Assembly (NCBI RefSeq): GCF_002043095.1
Contig: NZ_MVOC01000048.1
Location: forward strand, 62,001 to 126,000
Length of the DNA stretch: 64,000 bases
DNA from: Mycobacterium sp. AT1
Lineage (GTDB): Bacteria > Actinomycetota > Actinomycetes > Mycobacteriales > Mycobacteriaceae
Reading direction: 5' to 3'
Part shown: piece after piece, positions 52,264 through 60,375 of the stretch
How positions within the stretch are numbered: the first letter of the stretch is position 1
Layout of the letters: each line of letters begins with the position of its first letter
Translations under genes and position numbers: made by a program
Notes under the pieces: model-generated
What the model was told of the DNA's origin: nothing
The model's input: the letters and a program-made list of their open reading frames with translations, nothing else
The model's database searches: none

Positions 52264-54854
52264 CCGTCGGGCCGGACGATCCTGCCCAACTCCTCGCGAT
52301 CAGTGACGTCGAGTTTGATGCAGGCGCGGTAGATGTGGCCCTCCACCGTGCGCACCGACACCACCAACCGGTCGGCGATCTCGCGGTTGGTCAACCCAGC
52401 CGCGACCATGGCGGCGATCTCGCGTTCCCGCGACGTCACCGGCAACGGGGCGGCCGCCGCACGGATGGCGGGGGTAACTGCGCCGCCGCACAGCGCCGCT
52501 AGACGAAGCGCCCGCGCGGCGGACTCCGAGTTGCGGCGACGGTCCCCCGCGCGGTGGTGCACGGCCGCCGCCTGGGCGGCCGAATCGGCGGCGGACAAGA
52601 GGAATCCGGCGTCCTCGAACGCTGCGCTGACGGAGTCCAACTCCGCCCCGTCGGAGGTGGCGACGGCTAGTGCGTGCCGGGTGTACAGGTCGGCCAGCGG
52701 CCCGGCTATGCGGTTCTGAAGCGAGCGCAACCGTCCGGCGACCCCGCGGTCGCCGAGGCGGGCAAGGTGGTGCAGGGCCTCACCCTCGACGGCGTACTGG
52801 CCCACCCGGTGGGCCAGTTCTGCTGCCGCCCTTGCCAAGTCGAGGGAGGACCGCTCGGCTCCCTCGGCGGCGGCCAGCCACGATCTGGCGATCAACGCCT
52901 GCGGCTCGTGGATTGCGACGCTCGGGCCGCTGTGCTCGGCCGCCTCGGCAAGCACCCGTGCGGCCCGCTCGACGTCGCCGAGTGCCGAATAGCTCTTGAC
53001 CAGCAACAGCCGCGCGGGCAGCCGCCACGGCAGCGAGGCTTCCGCCGCCAACGCCGCGAGTGCCTGCTCGATCGCGCTGATGGCGTCGGGGAATCGACCG
53101 CGGTACGTGGCGACGACGCCCGCGGTGATCCTGGCGATCGCCCACCCCAGCCGCTGCCCCGACGACGAAAAGGTCGCGTAGTCCGCCGCCCGTTCGTCGG
53201 CCAGGTCGAGCTGGCCAACGGAGGTCAGCGACAGCACGTCGCCGTAGCGCACCATCACCTTGATCATGCCGTCGGTGGACTTCTGCTGCGCGCGGCTCTT
53301 CGCGGCGATCGGTTCGAACTCGTCACCGCGGCCAGCCACCGGCATGGCCAATCCCGCACTGAACGCGGCGAACTCGAACGCCTGCTTGGGTGCGTCGGGA
53401 TCGGACAGCACCGCCTCGGCGATGGCCAACCCCTCGTCGATTCTGTTCTCGTGGACGGCAAGTGCGGCCGACGTCGCCTGGACGACGAGGCGAAGCGCGG
53501 GGTGCTCGACCCGGTCGGCGAGGATGCGCATCACCGAATGTGCCTCTGCGACGGCGCCCATCGACCAGAACAGGATCGACACTCGCGGGATGCCCCACTG
53601 GACCAGTTCGAGTTCGTCGAGGCCGGCGGGATCGAACCCGGCCAGAATGGCGTCGGCCTCGGCGGGGCGACCCTGCCACATCAGTGCCCGCGACAGCACC
53701 TCCGCGGCCCTGAGCCCGCCGTCGTGCTCCAGCGCGGTGCGGGCGAGCTGCTCACCGAGCGGAATGTTGGACAGCGATATCGCGTCCTTGGCGGCGGTGA
53801 TCAACAAGTTCGTGTCCGGCACCTGATCACTGCCGACGAAGAGCTGGGCCAACTTGATTCGGGCGGCGCTTGTGTCGGCCGGGCGATCCCGAAGTGCTGT
53901 GACGATCGTGCCGCGCAGTCGCCGGGCCGACGCCGTGCCGGTGCGCTGCCGGACGACCTCGCCGTACAGCGGGTGGCTGAAGCGCGCGTTCAGCTGAACG
54001 CCGTCGCGCGTGACCCGGATCAGGCCCTGTTCCTCGGCGGCGTCGACCGCCTCTTCGCCCGCAAGTGCGCACAGGGTGTCGATGTCGCATGGCTCGCACA
54101 GCGACAGCAGTTTCAGGGTCGTCATCACCTCGGCGGTGGCGCGGTCGAGACGATTGGCGAGCAGCGACGCCAGGCCCGAGGAGATGACGGTCGACCCGCG
54201 GAGCTGCCATACGCCGGAGACCTCGGTCAGCGTGCCCGCGTCGACCGCCCCCTCCACCAGGTGGCGCAGGAACAGTGGATTGCCGCCCGAGGAGTTCCAC
54301 ATGACGTCGGCGCTGAGGCCTTCGAGGCGACCACCGAGCACCGTTTCGACCAGCGCGACGCTTTGTTGTTTGGACAGCGGGGCGAGTTCGAACCGCTTGA
54401 GGTAGCCGTCCTTCCACAGTGACGTGACCGCATCGGGGACGGGCTCACCGCTGCGGACCGTCGCGACGAAGCGGGCGGCCCCCTCGACGGCGAGCTGGTG
54501 CACCAGGGTGGCAGACAGGTCGTCCAGCAGATAGGCGTCGTCGACTCCGATGGTCGTGTTCGGTTGCCCGAGAAGCGATTCCCGGGCCGAGGCGATCAGC
54601 GCCAGCGGGTCACGCGAGCCCGACGGGGGGACTTGGTGGGCGAACACGCCGAGCGGGATGCTGCGGGCCGACTCGGTGCAGGCGATCCAGTGCACCTCTG
54701 ACGGCAACGTCGCGACCACGCTGCGGGCCAGGGTGGTCTTGCCGACACCGGCCGGGCCGACGAGCACGACGCCGCCACTGCCCGGGTCGGTGAGCGCACG
54801 GCTGATCGCGTCGAACTCCCCCGGGCGATCCAGCATCTGCCATTGGCGCGCCAT
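52260..54854 (-). CDS. Large LuxR-type transcriptional regulator with AAA ATPase
   Basis: 864-residue LAL/MalT-like regulator. Near the N-terminus is a P-loop NTPase: Walker A GPAGVGKT (33-40), and TIGVDDAYLLDD as the Walker B-like segment. The middle is helical TPR-like repeats (about 340-780). The C-terminus is a LuxR HTH: SREREIAAMVAAGLTNREIADRLVVSVRTVEGHIYRACIKLDV (800-845). Such proteins bind an inducer in the helical region and ATP, then activate nearby or distant genes. It is transcribed away from its neighbour downstream of the peroxidase fusion, so a link to that gene is possible but unproven. Confidence 0.88.
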   Translation of the reverse strand: MARQWQMLDRPGEFDAISRALTDPGSGGVVLVGPAGVGKTTLARSVVATLPSEVHWIACTESARSIPLGVFAHQVPPSGSRDPLALIASARESLLGQPNTTIGVDDAYLLDDLSATLVHQLAVEGAARFVATVRSGEPVPDAVTSLWKDGYLKRFELAPLSKQQSVALVETVLGGRLEGLSADVMWNSSGGNPLFLRHLVEGAVDAGTLTEVSGVWQLRGSTVISSGLASLLANRLDRATAEVMTTLKLLSLCEPCDIDTLCALAGEEAVDAAEEQGLIRVTRDGVQLNARFSHPLYGEVVRQRTGTASARRLRGTIVTALRDRPADTSAARIKLAQLFVGSDQVPDTNLLITAAKDAISLSNIPLGEQLARTALEHDGGLRAAEVLSRALMWQGRPAEADAILAGFDPAGLDELELVQWGIPRVSILFWSMGAVAEAHSVMRILADRVEHPALRLVVQATSAALAVHENRIDEGLAIAEAVLSDPDAPKQAFEFAAFSAGLAMPVAGRGDEFEPIAAKSRAQQKSTDGMIKVMVRYGDVLSLTSVGQLDLADERAADYATFSSSGQRLGWAIARITAGVVATYRGRFPDAISAIEQALAALAAEASLPWRLPARLLLVKSYSALGDVERAARVLAEAAEHSGPSVAIHEPQALIARSWLAAAEGAERSSLDLARAAAELAHRVGQYAVEGEALHHLARLGDRGVAGRLRSLQNRIAGPLADLYTRHALAVATSDGAELDSVSAAFEDAGFLLSAADSAAQAAAVHHRAGDRRRNSESAARALRLAALCGGAVTPAIRAAAAPLPVTSREREIAAMVAAGLTNREIADRLVVSVRTVEGHIYRACIKLDVTDREELGRIVRPDG

Positions 54855-54967
54855 GCTCAGCGAGTCTAAGTGGCAGGTCTGCGGCGCGTCGCCTATTCAG
54901 CAGGTCCCGCCACGAGCCGCCGCGGCACTGAGATTGCCTGCGCCACCGATCATTTGCTGGGCGGTGT

Positions 54968-57874
54968 TCAGTCGGGGAGTTCGGAGACGTTGGCCGGCTC
55001 GCGACGCTCCACGCCGTTGCGCGCGTGCCGGAAGTCGCTGGAGGCGTCGTAGACGAGCTTCTTGAGACGGTTGATCGAGCCCAGCGGACGGTGCGCGGCC
55101 AACCCTCGCCACGAGTTGAACGAGAGTACGTCGTCGCCGTACTGCCGCCGCTCCTTGGTGTCCGGGTTCTGGGCGGGAAAGGTGAGCTTCGCGACGCCGC
55201 GGTGAGGCGAGAGTTCCTCTGGCCAGTCGACGGAGGCGTCCTCGACGGGCATGGCGTCGAGGTCGGTGCACAGCTGAATTTGGAACTCGTACTCGGCCCC
55301 GTCGGTGCGGAAGTAGTCCACCACCATGTCGCGGTGGGCGTCGTCGCCTGCCATGGGCGGAACCACCTGGTGCTGAATTGATTTCACCGACTCCGACAGC
55401 GGGACCACGGCGAATCTTGCGATGTAGTCGCCGTACCGCAATGCCGATGAGGAGAAGTAGGACTCCCCGAGCACCGGTGTGTTCGGTCTGGCGAACAGCT
55501 GCAGCGCCATGGGCAACTGCAGCCCGACGCGCGGCAGTATCCGGTTGCCGAGAAATGCGAAGATGCGGCTCGCGAACTGCAGTACTCCGTCGGGGGTGCG
55601 TGCCAGCAGCTTCGCCAGCGGCATGCCGCGCTTCAGGTAGGCCGCGGCGTCGGCGAACGGAAACTCGCGGTGGGTGACCAGGATGAAGTCCTGAACGGCG
55701 GTGTCGTCGTCGGGCAGGATCTTGGCGCCGGGGACGCCGATGACCTTGATTCCAAGACCCCTGATGCCCTTGGTCTGGTCGCTGCGCAGCGCGCCCGCAG
55801 TGCTCGACAACCGGGCCACGACGGGGTAGCTGGCCGGCTCGGCGAACAACCCCTGCCTGAGCTCGTCGGGCAGGTCGGGGTAGACCGTCAGTTCGCCGCG
55901 CAGCAGCCCGTGGCCCTTGGCGTGGGCGTCGCGGATGCCGTGGCGGTACTTCTTGAAGGCCCACACGTTGTTGTCGTGCAACGAGGCTGCGATCGCGTCG
56001 ACCAATCCGGCTTCGTCGACGCCGGGTCGTTCCACGTCCTCGCGGTAGCGGACGTACGTGGCGTCGGTCACGGGTGCTCCGTCCTCGCGGACCGCCGGGG
56101 TCCACGGCGCAAAGGGATTCTTCACTCCCGCCAGTGCGGGTTCCAGTTCGGGAAAGTGCCGGAGCAGTACGGTTCGCATCGAGTTGTCGGCGATCCAGTC
56201 CATTCCGGCCGGTGTGTACACCTCGGGTCGGAAGTCCCTGGTGAAGAAGCGGTCGCTTTCCAGTCGACGCGACGCCATCAGGATGAAGACGCGAAAGGCC
56301 GTGTCGCTGAAACCGAATCCCGGTGGCTTCGGCTCGGCGTACATGCCGACCATGAGGTCGACCCGTTCGACGTCGCCGTAGACCTCTTCGAGCTCGCGGG
56401 CCCACACCGGGTCGTCGGTCAAGTCGGCGAAGGTGGCGGCCGGCTTGAGCCGGAACAGGCGGCGAAACTCGTTGTAGCGCGGCACTCCTCGCTCGCGAAC
56501 CCGCAGCACGTCCACCGCGGCGAGGTCGATCTCCCGACCGTCGCGCACCATCGCGGTCAGCTGGACGGGGTAGTTGTGCAGCGTGATGGCGCCGGGGTGC
56601 GACCGCCCGAACGAGTAGAGCAAGTCGGCCATCGGTGTCTCCGCCAGCCGTTCGCGGACCTTCGCGAACTCGAGGTCGACGAGTTGGTGCTTGGCGAGCA
56701 CGCGATCGTCGGTCGCGGACCGGAACTCGTAGTCGTCGGGCAGCAGGGGATGCATGCGGTACACGGCGACGAACTCCTCGGTCAGGGAGTAGGGGACGTC
56801 GTGGTGGTCGGTGGGCGAGCCGGGGATGCCGGTGAACACCTCGTTGTCGGTGAACCGGCGGACGAACGGGTTGAGCCGCTCGCCGAAGAGGCCAAACCAG
56901 TTGGCGCGCATCGCAAATGTCGTCGTGGGGTGGGAGATGATCGCAGGCGTCCAGTCGATGGTGTGGATCTTGGCCATCAGCGCCGCGTTGACAAGGCGGG
57001 CCCTGTCGTACAACTCCTGGTCGGTCAGGTGGGGATAGTGCCCGGCGAGGACGTCGCAGATCGCGTTGTGTTCACGCATGAACAGTGAGTGCAACAGTGC
57101 CAGCCCGACCCAGAAGTTGCCGACGACGCCGGTGGGGTCGAGGGTCGCCTCCAGCGCGGCGGGCGGGAGGCCGAGCTCGTCGACCAGCAGCTTGCCATTC
57201 TCGAACGAGCGCAGCGCGTCGGCGAATTCTGTTGAACCGCCGTAGATTTGGGACCCATCCCACCAGTGGGTGTCGTCGGTGACGAAGGTCGGCGGACCGT
57301 GGGGGTCGGCGTCGGGATCGGTCTTGGTCCGCTTGATCTCCATCTGGTGCTCGTCGCCGTCGTCGTCCTGCGTCGCGATCCGCCAGGGATCGTCGTCCGA
57401 GGTCGGATGGCTCAGCCAGTCGTGGACCTCGAATTGAATCCAGGCCGCTGCCAGCAGGTTGAGCGTGGTCGCCGGCTGAAATTCGTTGCGGCGCAACAGG
57501 CGGCGGCTGATCAGGCTGGGGCTGGGGCTCAGCAGCGCGTCGTCGTCCTCCCGGTGCACCTCGGCAAGGGGCACGTTGCGCCCGAACCGGCAGCCCTGAG
57601 CTCCCATGAGCGGGTCGACCAAGTCGTTGTAGGTGCCGTCGACGGTGCGGGCGGTGCGGTAGCGGCCGTCGCGTACCGGTGGCGGCGCCTTGCCAGGGTC
57701 GCGCCCGGTGTCGTACAGGTTCTCCGCGCGCAGTCGGTACCGCAGACCCACCAGCACCGGGATGCCGAGCGCGGTGGGCAGTCGCGACCACCCGATCGTC
57801 GCGTCGACCCGCTCGGCGGCGCGGCCCAGCAGCTGAGCCGACCGTCGTCGCAGAGGAGGCCTGACACCTGCCAT
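54968..57874 (-). CDS. Alpha-dioxygenase-like heme peroxidase fused to catalase-like domain
   Basis: 968-residue two-enzyme fusion. Residues about 40-600 are an animal heme peroxidase/alpha-dioxygenase fold: distal His151 in AAWIQFEVHDWLSHP, catalytic Tyr372 and proximal His375 in VYRMHPLLPDDYEFR, the same Tyr-x-x-His seen in plant fatty acid alpha-dioxygenases and cyclooxygenases. Residues about 625-968 are a minimal catalase-like domain: distal His651 in DAHAKGHGLLRGELTV, IRGLGIKVIG, and ESYFSSSALRYGDYIARF, with the tail FNSWRGLAAHRPLGSINRLKKLVYDASSDFRHARNG. The first could form a fatty acid hydroperoxide and the second convert it, as in oxylipin fusions. No signal peptide. Activity is inferred from motifs. 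Confidence 0.85.
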   Translation of the reverse strand: MAGVRPPLRRRSAQLLGRAAERVDATIGWSRLPTALGIPVLVGLRYRLRAENLYDTGRDPGKAPPPVRDGRYRTARTVDGTYNDLVDPLMGAQGCRFGRNVPLAEVHREDDDALLSPSPSLISRRLLRRNEFQPATTLNLLAAAWIQFEVHDWLSHPTSDDDPWRIATQDDDGDEHQMEIKRTKTDPDADPHGPPTFVTDDTHWWDGSQIYGGSTEFADALRSFENGKLLVDELGLPPAALEATLDPTGVVGNFWVGLALLHSLFMREHNAICDVLAGHYPHLTDQELYDRARLVNAALMAKIHTIDWTPAIISHPTTTFAMRANWFGLFGERLNPFVRRFTDNEVFTGIPGSPTDHHDVPYSLTEEFVAVYRMHPLLPDDYEFRSATDDRVLAKHQLVDLEFAKVRERLAETPMADLLYSFGRSHPGAITLHNYPVQLTAMVRDGREIDLAAVDVLRVRERGVPRYNEFRRLFRLKPAATFADLTDDPVWARELEEVYGDVERVDLMVGMYAEPKPPGFGFSDTAFRVFILMASRRLESDRFFTRDFRPEVYTPAGMDWIADNSMRTVLLRHFPELEPALAGVKNPFAPWTPAVREDGAPVTDATYVRYREDVERPGVDEAGLVDAIAASLHDNNVWAFKKYRHGIRDAHAKGHGLLRGELTVYPDLPDELRQGLFAEPASYPVVARLSSTAGALRSDQTKGIRGLGIKVIGVPGAKILPDDDTAVQDFILVTHREFPFADAAAYLKRGMPLAKLLARTPDGVLQFASRIFAFLGNRILPRVGLQLPMALQLFARPNTPVLGESYFSSSALRYGDYIARFAVVPLSESVKSIQHQVVPPMAGDDAHRDMVVDYFRTDGAEYEFQIQLCTDLDAMPVEDASVDWPEELSPHRGVAKLTFPAQNPDTKERRQYGDDVLSFNSWRGLAAHRPLGSINRLKKLVYDASSDFRHARNGVERREPANVSELPD

Positions 57875-57952
57875 TCCCGAACGCTACTGCCGCTGGCCCC
57901 GTCGTCGGAGAGTTTTCGACCGCGTCAAGGGTGTGCGAGGTGCAGGGCGGAG

Positions 57953-58585
57953 TCAGGGTCTCGTCGAGCGCTTACCTATGAGGTACGCCGTGACATAGGC
58001 AAGCACGGGTAATAGGAGTAGCGGAATCGAAGCGATGGTGGTGACTACCAGCTGGACGTATTGGCGCCGCGCCACCGAAAAGCCCTCGTAGCCATCAATG
58101 TAACCGGTGACCGCGATCGACGCCGCGACGAACAATCCTGCCCCAACCGTTGCCGCCGTCGCCCCTTGCGCCATCGCGACCGCCGCCGCGGCCAATGCGA
58201 AGAGGGCGATGGTCCACCAGAACTTTGGCGCAGTGAGAACGTTGCCGTAGGCGTCTGGAGGTGGCGGGGTTACGACCGCTGCGCCGTCCGGGCGGTTGCG
58301 ATACAGCGTGTAGGTATGGATCCGGCCGTCGATCTTGATGTAGCTGGTGCGTAGGTAGGCGTAGAGGAGTGCCGTTCCGGCGCATGCACAAGCTCCGACA
58401 ACCGTTGATCGCCAGCCACGTTCCGTGAGCGAAACCGAAATGAACAGCGACGTGAGCAACCAGCTGCCCCAGTACACGCGGCGTTCGAGGCGAATGTCTT
58501 TAATGAAGATAATTGAGAGGCCCCCGACGACACCAAATGCCATTCCGACGAGAAGGAGGGCGTCGGCCGGAAGACGGTCCGTCAA
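57953..58585 (-). CDS. Membrane protein, longer paralog of downstream-strand neighbour
   Basis: 210-residue membrane protein of unknown function. TM1 about 6-26, then RLERRVYWGSWLLTSLFI, further helices, and the motif AYLRTSYIKIDGRIHTYTLYRNRPDG (about 74-99), which is repeated in the 104-residue protein encoded just upstream (AYFRTPNIKIDGRIL). It adds two or three helices at the C-terminus. TTG 58585 is the likely start, 7 bases after that gene's stop; no closer ATG gives TM1 intact. Base composition is somewhat lower in GC than its neighbours. The pair is probably the result of tandem duplication. Confidence 0.6.
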   Translation of the reverse strand: MTDRLPADALLLVGMAFGVVGGLSIIFIKDIRLERRVYWGSWLLTSLFISVSLTERGWRSTVVGACACAGTALLYAYLRTSYIKIDGRIHTYTLYRNRPDGAAVVTPPPPDAYGNVLTAPKFWWTIALFALAAAAVAMAQGATAATVGAGLFVAASIAVTGYIDGYEGFSVARRQYVQLVVTTIASIPLLLLPVLAYVTAYLIGKRSTRP

Positions 58586-58592
58586 ACGACGC

Positions 58593-58907
58593 TCACGGCA
58601 GGGGATCCGCTCCGCGGTGCGACGGGTCGGCGGTCAGGATGCGACCGTCGATCTTGATGTTCGGGGTGCGGAAGTAGGCCCAGCCGCCCATCAGGACGAC
58701 GGCCATGGCGGTGAACGCGATCGAGCTCTGCACGTCCGGCCAACCCGCGGCGAACAACACCGGAAGGGCGATGATCGTCGCGCCCCAGTAGACGCGACGC
58801 TTCACCGCGCGCTTCGGCAGTGCCGCGGTGTTCCAACCCGGAAGGAACATGCCGACGAGGAGGATCGCCAGACCGGCGAAGAACAGGCTCAGCGACAGGG
58901 TGCTCAC
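58593..58907 (-). CDS. Small membrane protein, paralog with IKIDGRI motif
   Basis: 104-residue protein with three hydrophobic segments (about 5-22, 40-58, 64-82) and the sequence KRRVYWGATIIALP then AYFRTPNIKIDGRILTADP, matching the N-terminal half of the 210-residue protein encoded directly downstream (RRVYWGSW; AYLRTSYIKIDGRIHT). GTG start 58907. A short soluble tail. The two genes sit between the peroxidase fusion and the anti-sigma gene, all on the minus strand. No function known. Confidence 0.6.
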   Translation of the reverse strand: MSTLSLSLFFAGLAILLVGMFLPGWNTAALPKRAVKRRVYWGATIIALPVLFAAGWPDVQSSIAFTAMAVVLMGGWAYFRTPNIKIDGRILTADPSHRGADPLP

Positions 58908-58937
58908 GCCGTCCAGCCTATTCGTGGCCGCGAACCG

Positions 58938-59177
58938 CTAGCGCCAGTCCCGGAAGGCTTCCATCAGACGGCTGCGGAACGCCGGGTCGACGTCGTCGCC
59001 ACCGGTCTTGCCGAGGGCGTTCACGGTGACGCGGAACTGCTGCAGGTAGTTTTCGCAGCCGTCGCAGTCCAACAGGTGCAGGTCGAACCGGGCCCGGGTG
59101 TCGGGGTCGAGCGAGCCGTCGAGATAGGCCGTGACCAGTTCGACGAGGTCGCGGCAGTCCATCGGTTCGGTGCTCAT
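58938..59177 (-). CDS. Zinc-finger anti-sigma factor (ZAS-type)
   Basis: 79-residue soluble protein lacking any membrane helix. It carries the ZAS signature His-x3-Cys-x2-Cys in DLHLLDCDGCENYLQQF, with an extra upstream Cys at position 8 (MDCRDLVELVTAYLDG). ZAS anti-sigma factors such as RsrA bind zinc and release their sigma factor when Cys residues are oxidised. ATG 59177 overlaps the sigma gene stop by four bases (ATGA), so it is made with its partner. Predicted to inhibit the ECF sigma factor encoded upstream in a redox-dependent way (inference from family). Confidence 0.85.
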   Translation of the reverse strand: MSTEPMDCRDLVELVTAYLDGSLDPDTRARFDLHLLDCDGCENYLQQFRVTVNALGKTGGDDVDPAFRSRLMEAFRDWR

Positions 59178-59809
59178 CGTGCATCCCCCAGGTAGTCCTC
59201 GAGCTGGGCCCGGACGGCGGCCCTGCCCCGGTGCAGCAGCACCCGTTGGTTCGCGACGCTGATGTCGAGCAGTTGGCACACCTCGGCCGAATCGAAACCG
59301 AGCATGTCGCGCATGGTCACCACGACGCGTTGGCGTTCGGGCAGGTCTTCGAGTGCACGTCGCGTCACGGTCACCAACTCCTTGCCGAGGGCCGAGCCCT
59401 CGGGGGTCTCCGGGAACGGTGACGGCTCCTCGTTCTCGCGCCAATGCCCCGACCACTGCTGCCCGGCGGCACGGAAACGGGCGGGGTCGACGGTCCCGCC
59501 GGTGAAGGCAGTGATCGCGACGTCGGCGTCGCGGCGTTCGCGGACGCCGCGACGCTTGGCGATGTTGATCATCACGGCAAAGAGCCACGTGCGCAGCGTC
59601 GACCGCCCCTCGAAGGCGTCGATCCCCTTGAGCAGCGCGATCCACGTCTCCTGCACCACTTCCTCGGCGATGGCGGCGTTGGGCACGTAGCCCCGAGCCA
59701 CACTCAACATCGACGCAGTGTGGCGGTCCACCAGCTCGGCAAAGGCCACCTCGTCACGGGCACGCAACGCCGTGATGAGGGTGGCTTCGTCGGGTGTCGC
59801 GCAGGTCAC
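59174..59809 (-). CDS. ECF-type RNA polymerase sigma factor
   Basis: 211-residue extracytoplasmic-function sigma factor, GTG start 59809. Region 2: AFAELVDRHTASMLSVARGYVPNAAIAEEVVQETWIALLKGIDAFEGRSTLRTWLFAVMINIAKRR (22-87), with region 2.4 LRTWLFAVMIN. Region 4: LEDLPERQRVVVTMRDMLGFDSAEVCQLLDISVANQRVLLHRGRAAVRAQLE (150-200). An unusually long acidic/aromatic linker (110-145) lies between. Pairs with the ZAS anti-sigma gene. The DUF417 gene 28 bases upstream on the same strand may be its target or co-transcribed. Confidence 0.9.
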   Translation of the reverse strand: MTCATPDEATLITALRARDEVAFAELVDRHTASMLSVARGYVPNAAIAEEVVQETWIALLKGIDAFEGRSTLRTWLFAVMINIAKRRGVRERRDADVAITAFTGGTVDPARFRAAGQQWSGHWRENEEPSPFPETPEGSALGKELVTVTRRALEDLPERQRVVVTMRDMLGFDSAEVCQLLDISVANQRVLLHRGRAAVRAQLEDYLGDAR

Positions 59810-59837
59810 CTGACGGAGCGTAGCCGTTCATCCGCGC

Positions 59838-60311
59838 TCACCGCCGCCGTAGCGCATCGCTGAGCGTCCACACCGAGATCCCCAGCAGGGCTGCGTCCTT
59901 GATGAGGAACTGACCCGTCGAGCCCAGCATCGGGAAGCCACCTTCAGCCGCCTCGAACACACCCGGTGCGGTGAACAGGAAGCTGAGCGTGGCGACGAAC
60001 AGCCCGACGGCGATCACGCTGCCGACGGCCGAAATCCTCGGCCACCACGGTCCGAGGGCGAGCAGCACTGCGGCCGCCACCTCCACCACGCCGAGCAGCG
60101 TCGAGAACGCGGTGACCGAGAAGAGGTCGTACATCCAGCTCATCAGGGGGCTGGTGGCGACCAGGGGTTCGATGCCCTTGGCCTCGTAGGTGGTGAACTT
60201 CAGCAGCCCGATCCAGCCGATCACGACGGCGAGGCCGTATCGGGCCAACAGCCCGCCGACCTGGTCGATGCTCGCCACGGCGGGCGCACGGTGCTCGTTT
60301 ACGGTGGTCAT
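59838..60311 (-). CDS. DUF417 (YkgB/RclC-like) membrane protein
   Basis: 157-residue inner-membrane protein with four hydrophobic segments (about 18-37, 62-82, 88-105, 133-150). The stretch RYGLAVVIGWIGLLKFTTYEAKGIEPLVATSPLMSWMY (24-61) is the DUF417 hallmark. In E. coli a relative, RclC, is linked to resistance to reactive chlorine. ATG 60311 follows GAAGGGACA. Placed 28 bases before the ECF sigma gene and in its direction; the pair suggests a redox or hypohalite stress regulon, which is inference. Confidence 0.83.
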   Translation of the reverse strand: MTTVNEHRAPAVASIDQVGGLLARYGLAVVIGWIGLLKFTTYEAKGIEPLVATSPLMSWMYDLFSVTAFSTLLGVVEVAAAVLLALGPWWPRISAVGSVIAVGLFVATLSFLFTAPGVFEAAEGGFPMLGSTGQFLIKDAALLGISVWTLSDALRRR

Positions 60312-60321
60312 GACTTGTCCC

Positions 60322-60348
60322 TTCGATGAATTGCACTTCTTCGATGAA
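60322..60348 (-). repeat. Direct repeat TTCATCGAA upstream of DUF417/ECF operon
   Basis: On the minus strand TTCATCGAA occurs twice (60340-60348 and 60322-60330), start to start 18 bases apart; each unit is itself a TTC-N3-GAA inverted repeat. The second copy runs directly into the ribosome-binding site of the DUF417 gene. It may bind a regulator of the DUF417-sigma-anti-sigma operon. Confidence 0.35.
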
Positions 60349-60375
60349 GGGGAGTGTCGGGACCGACGGCGACCG

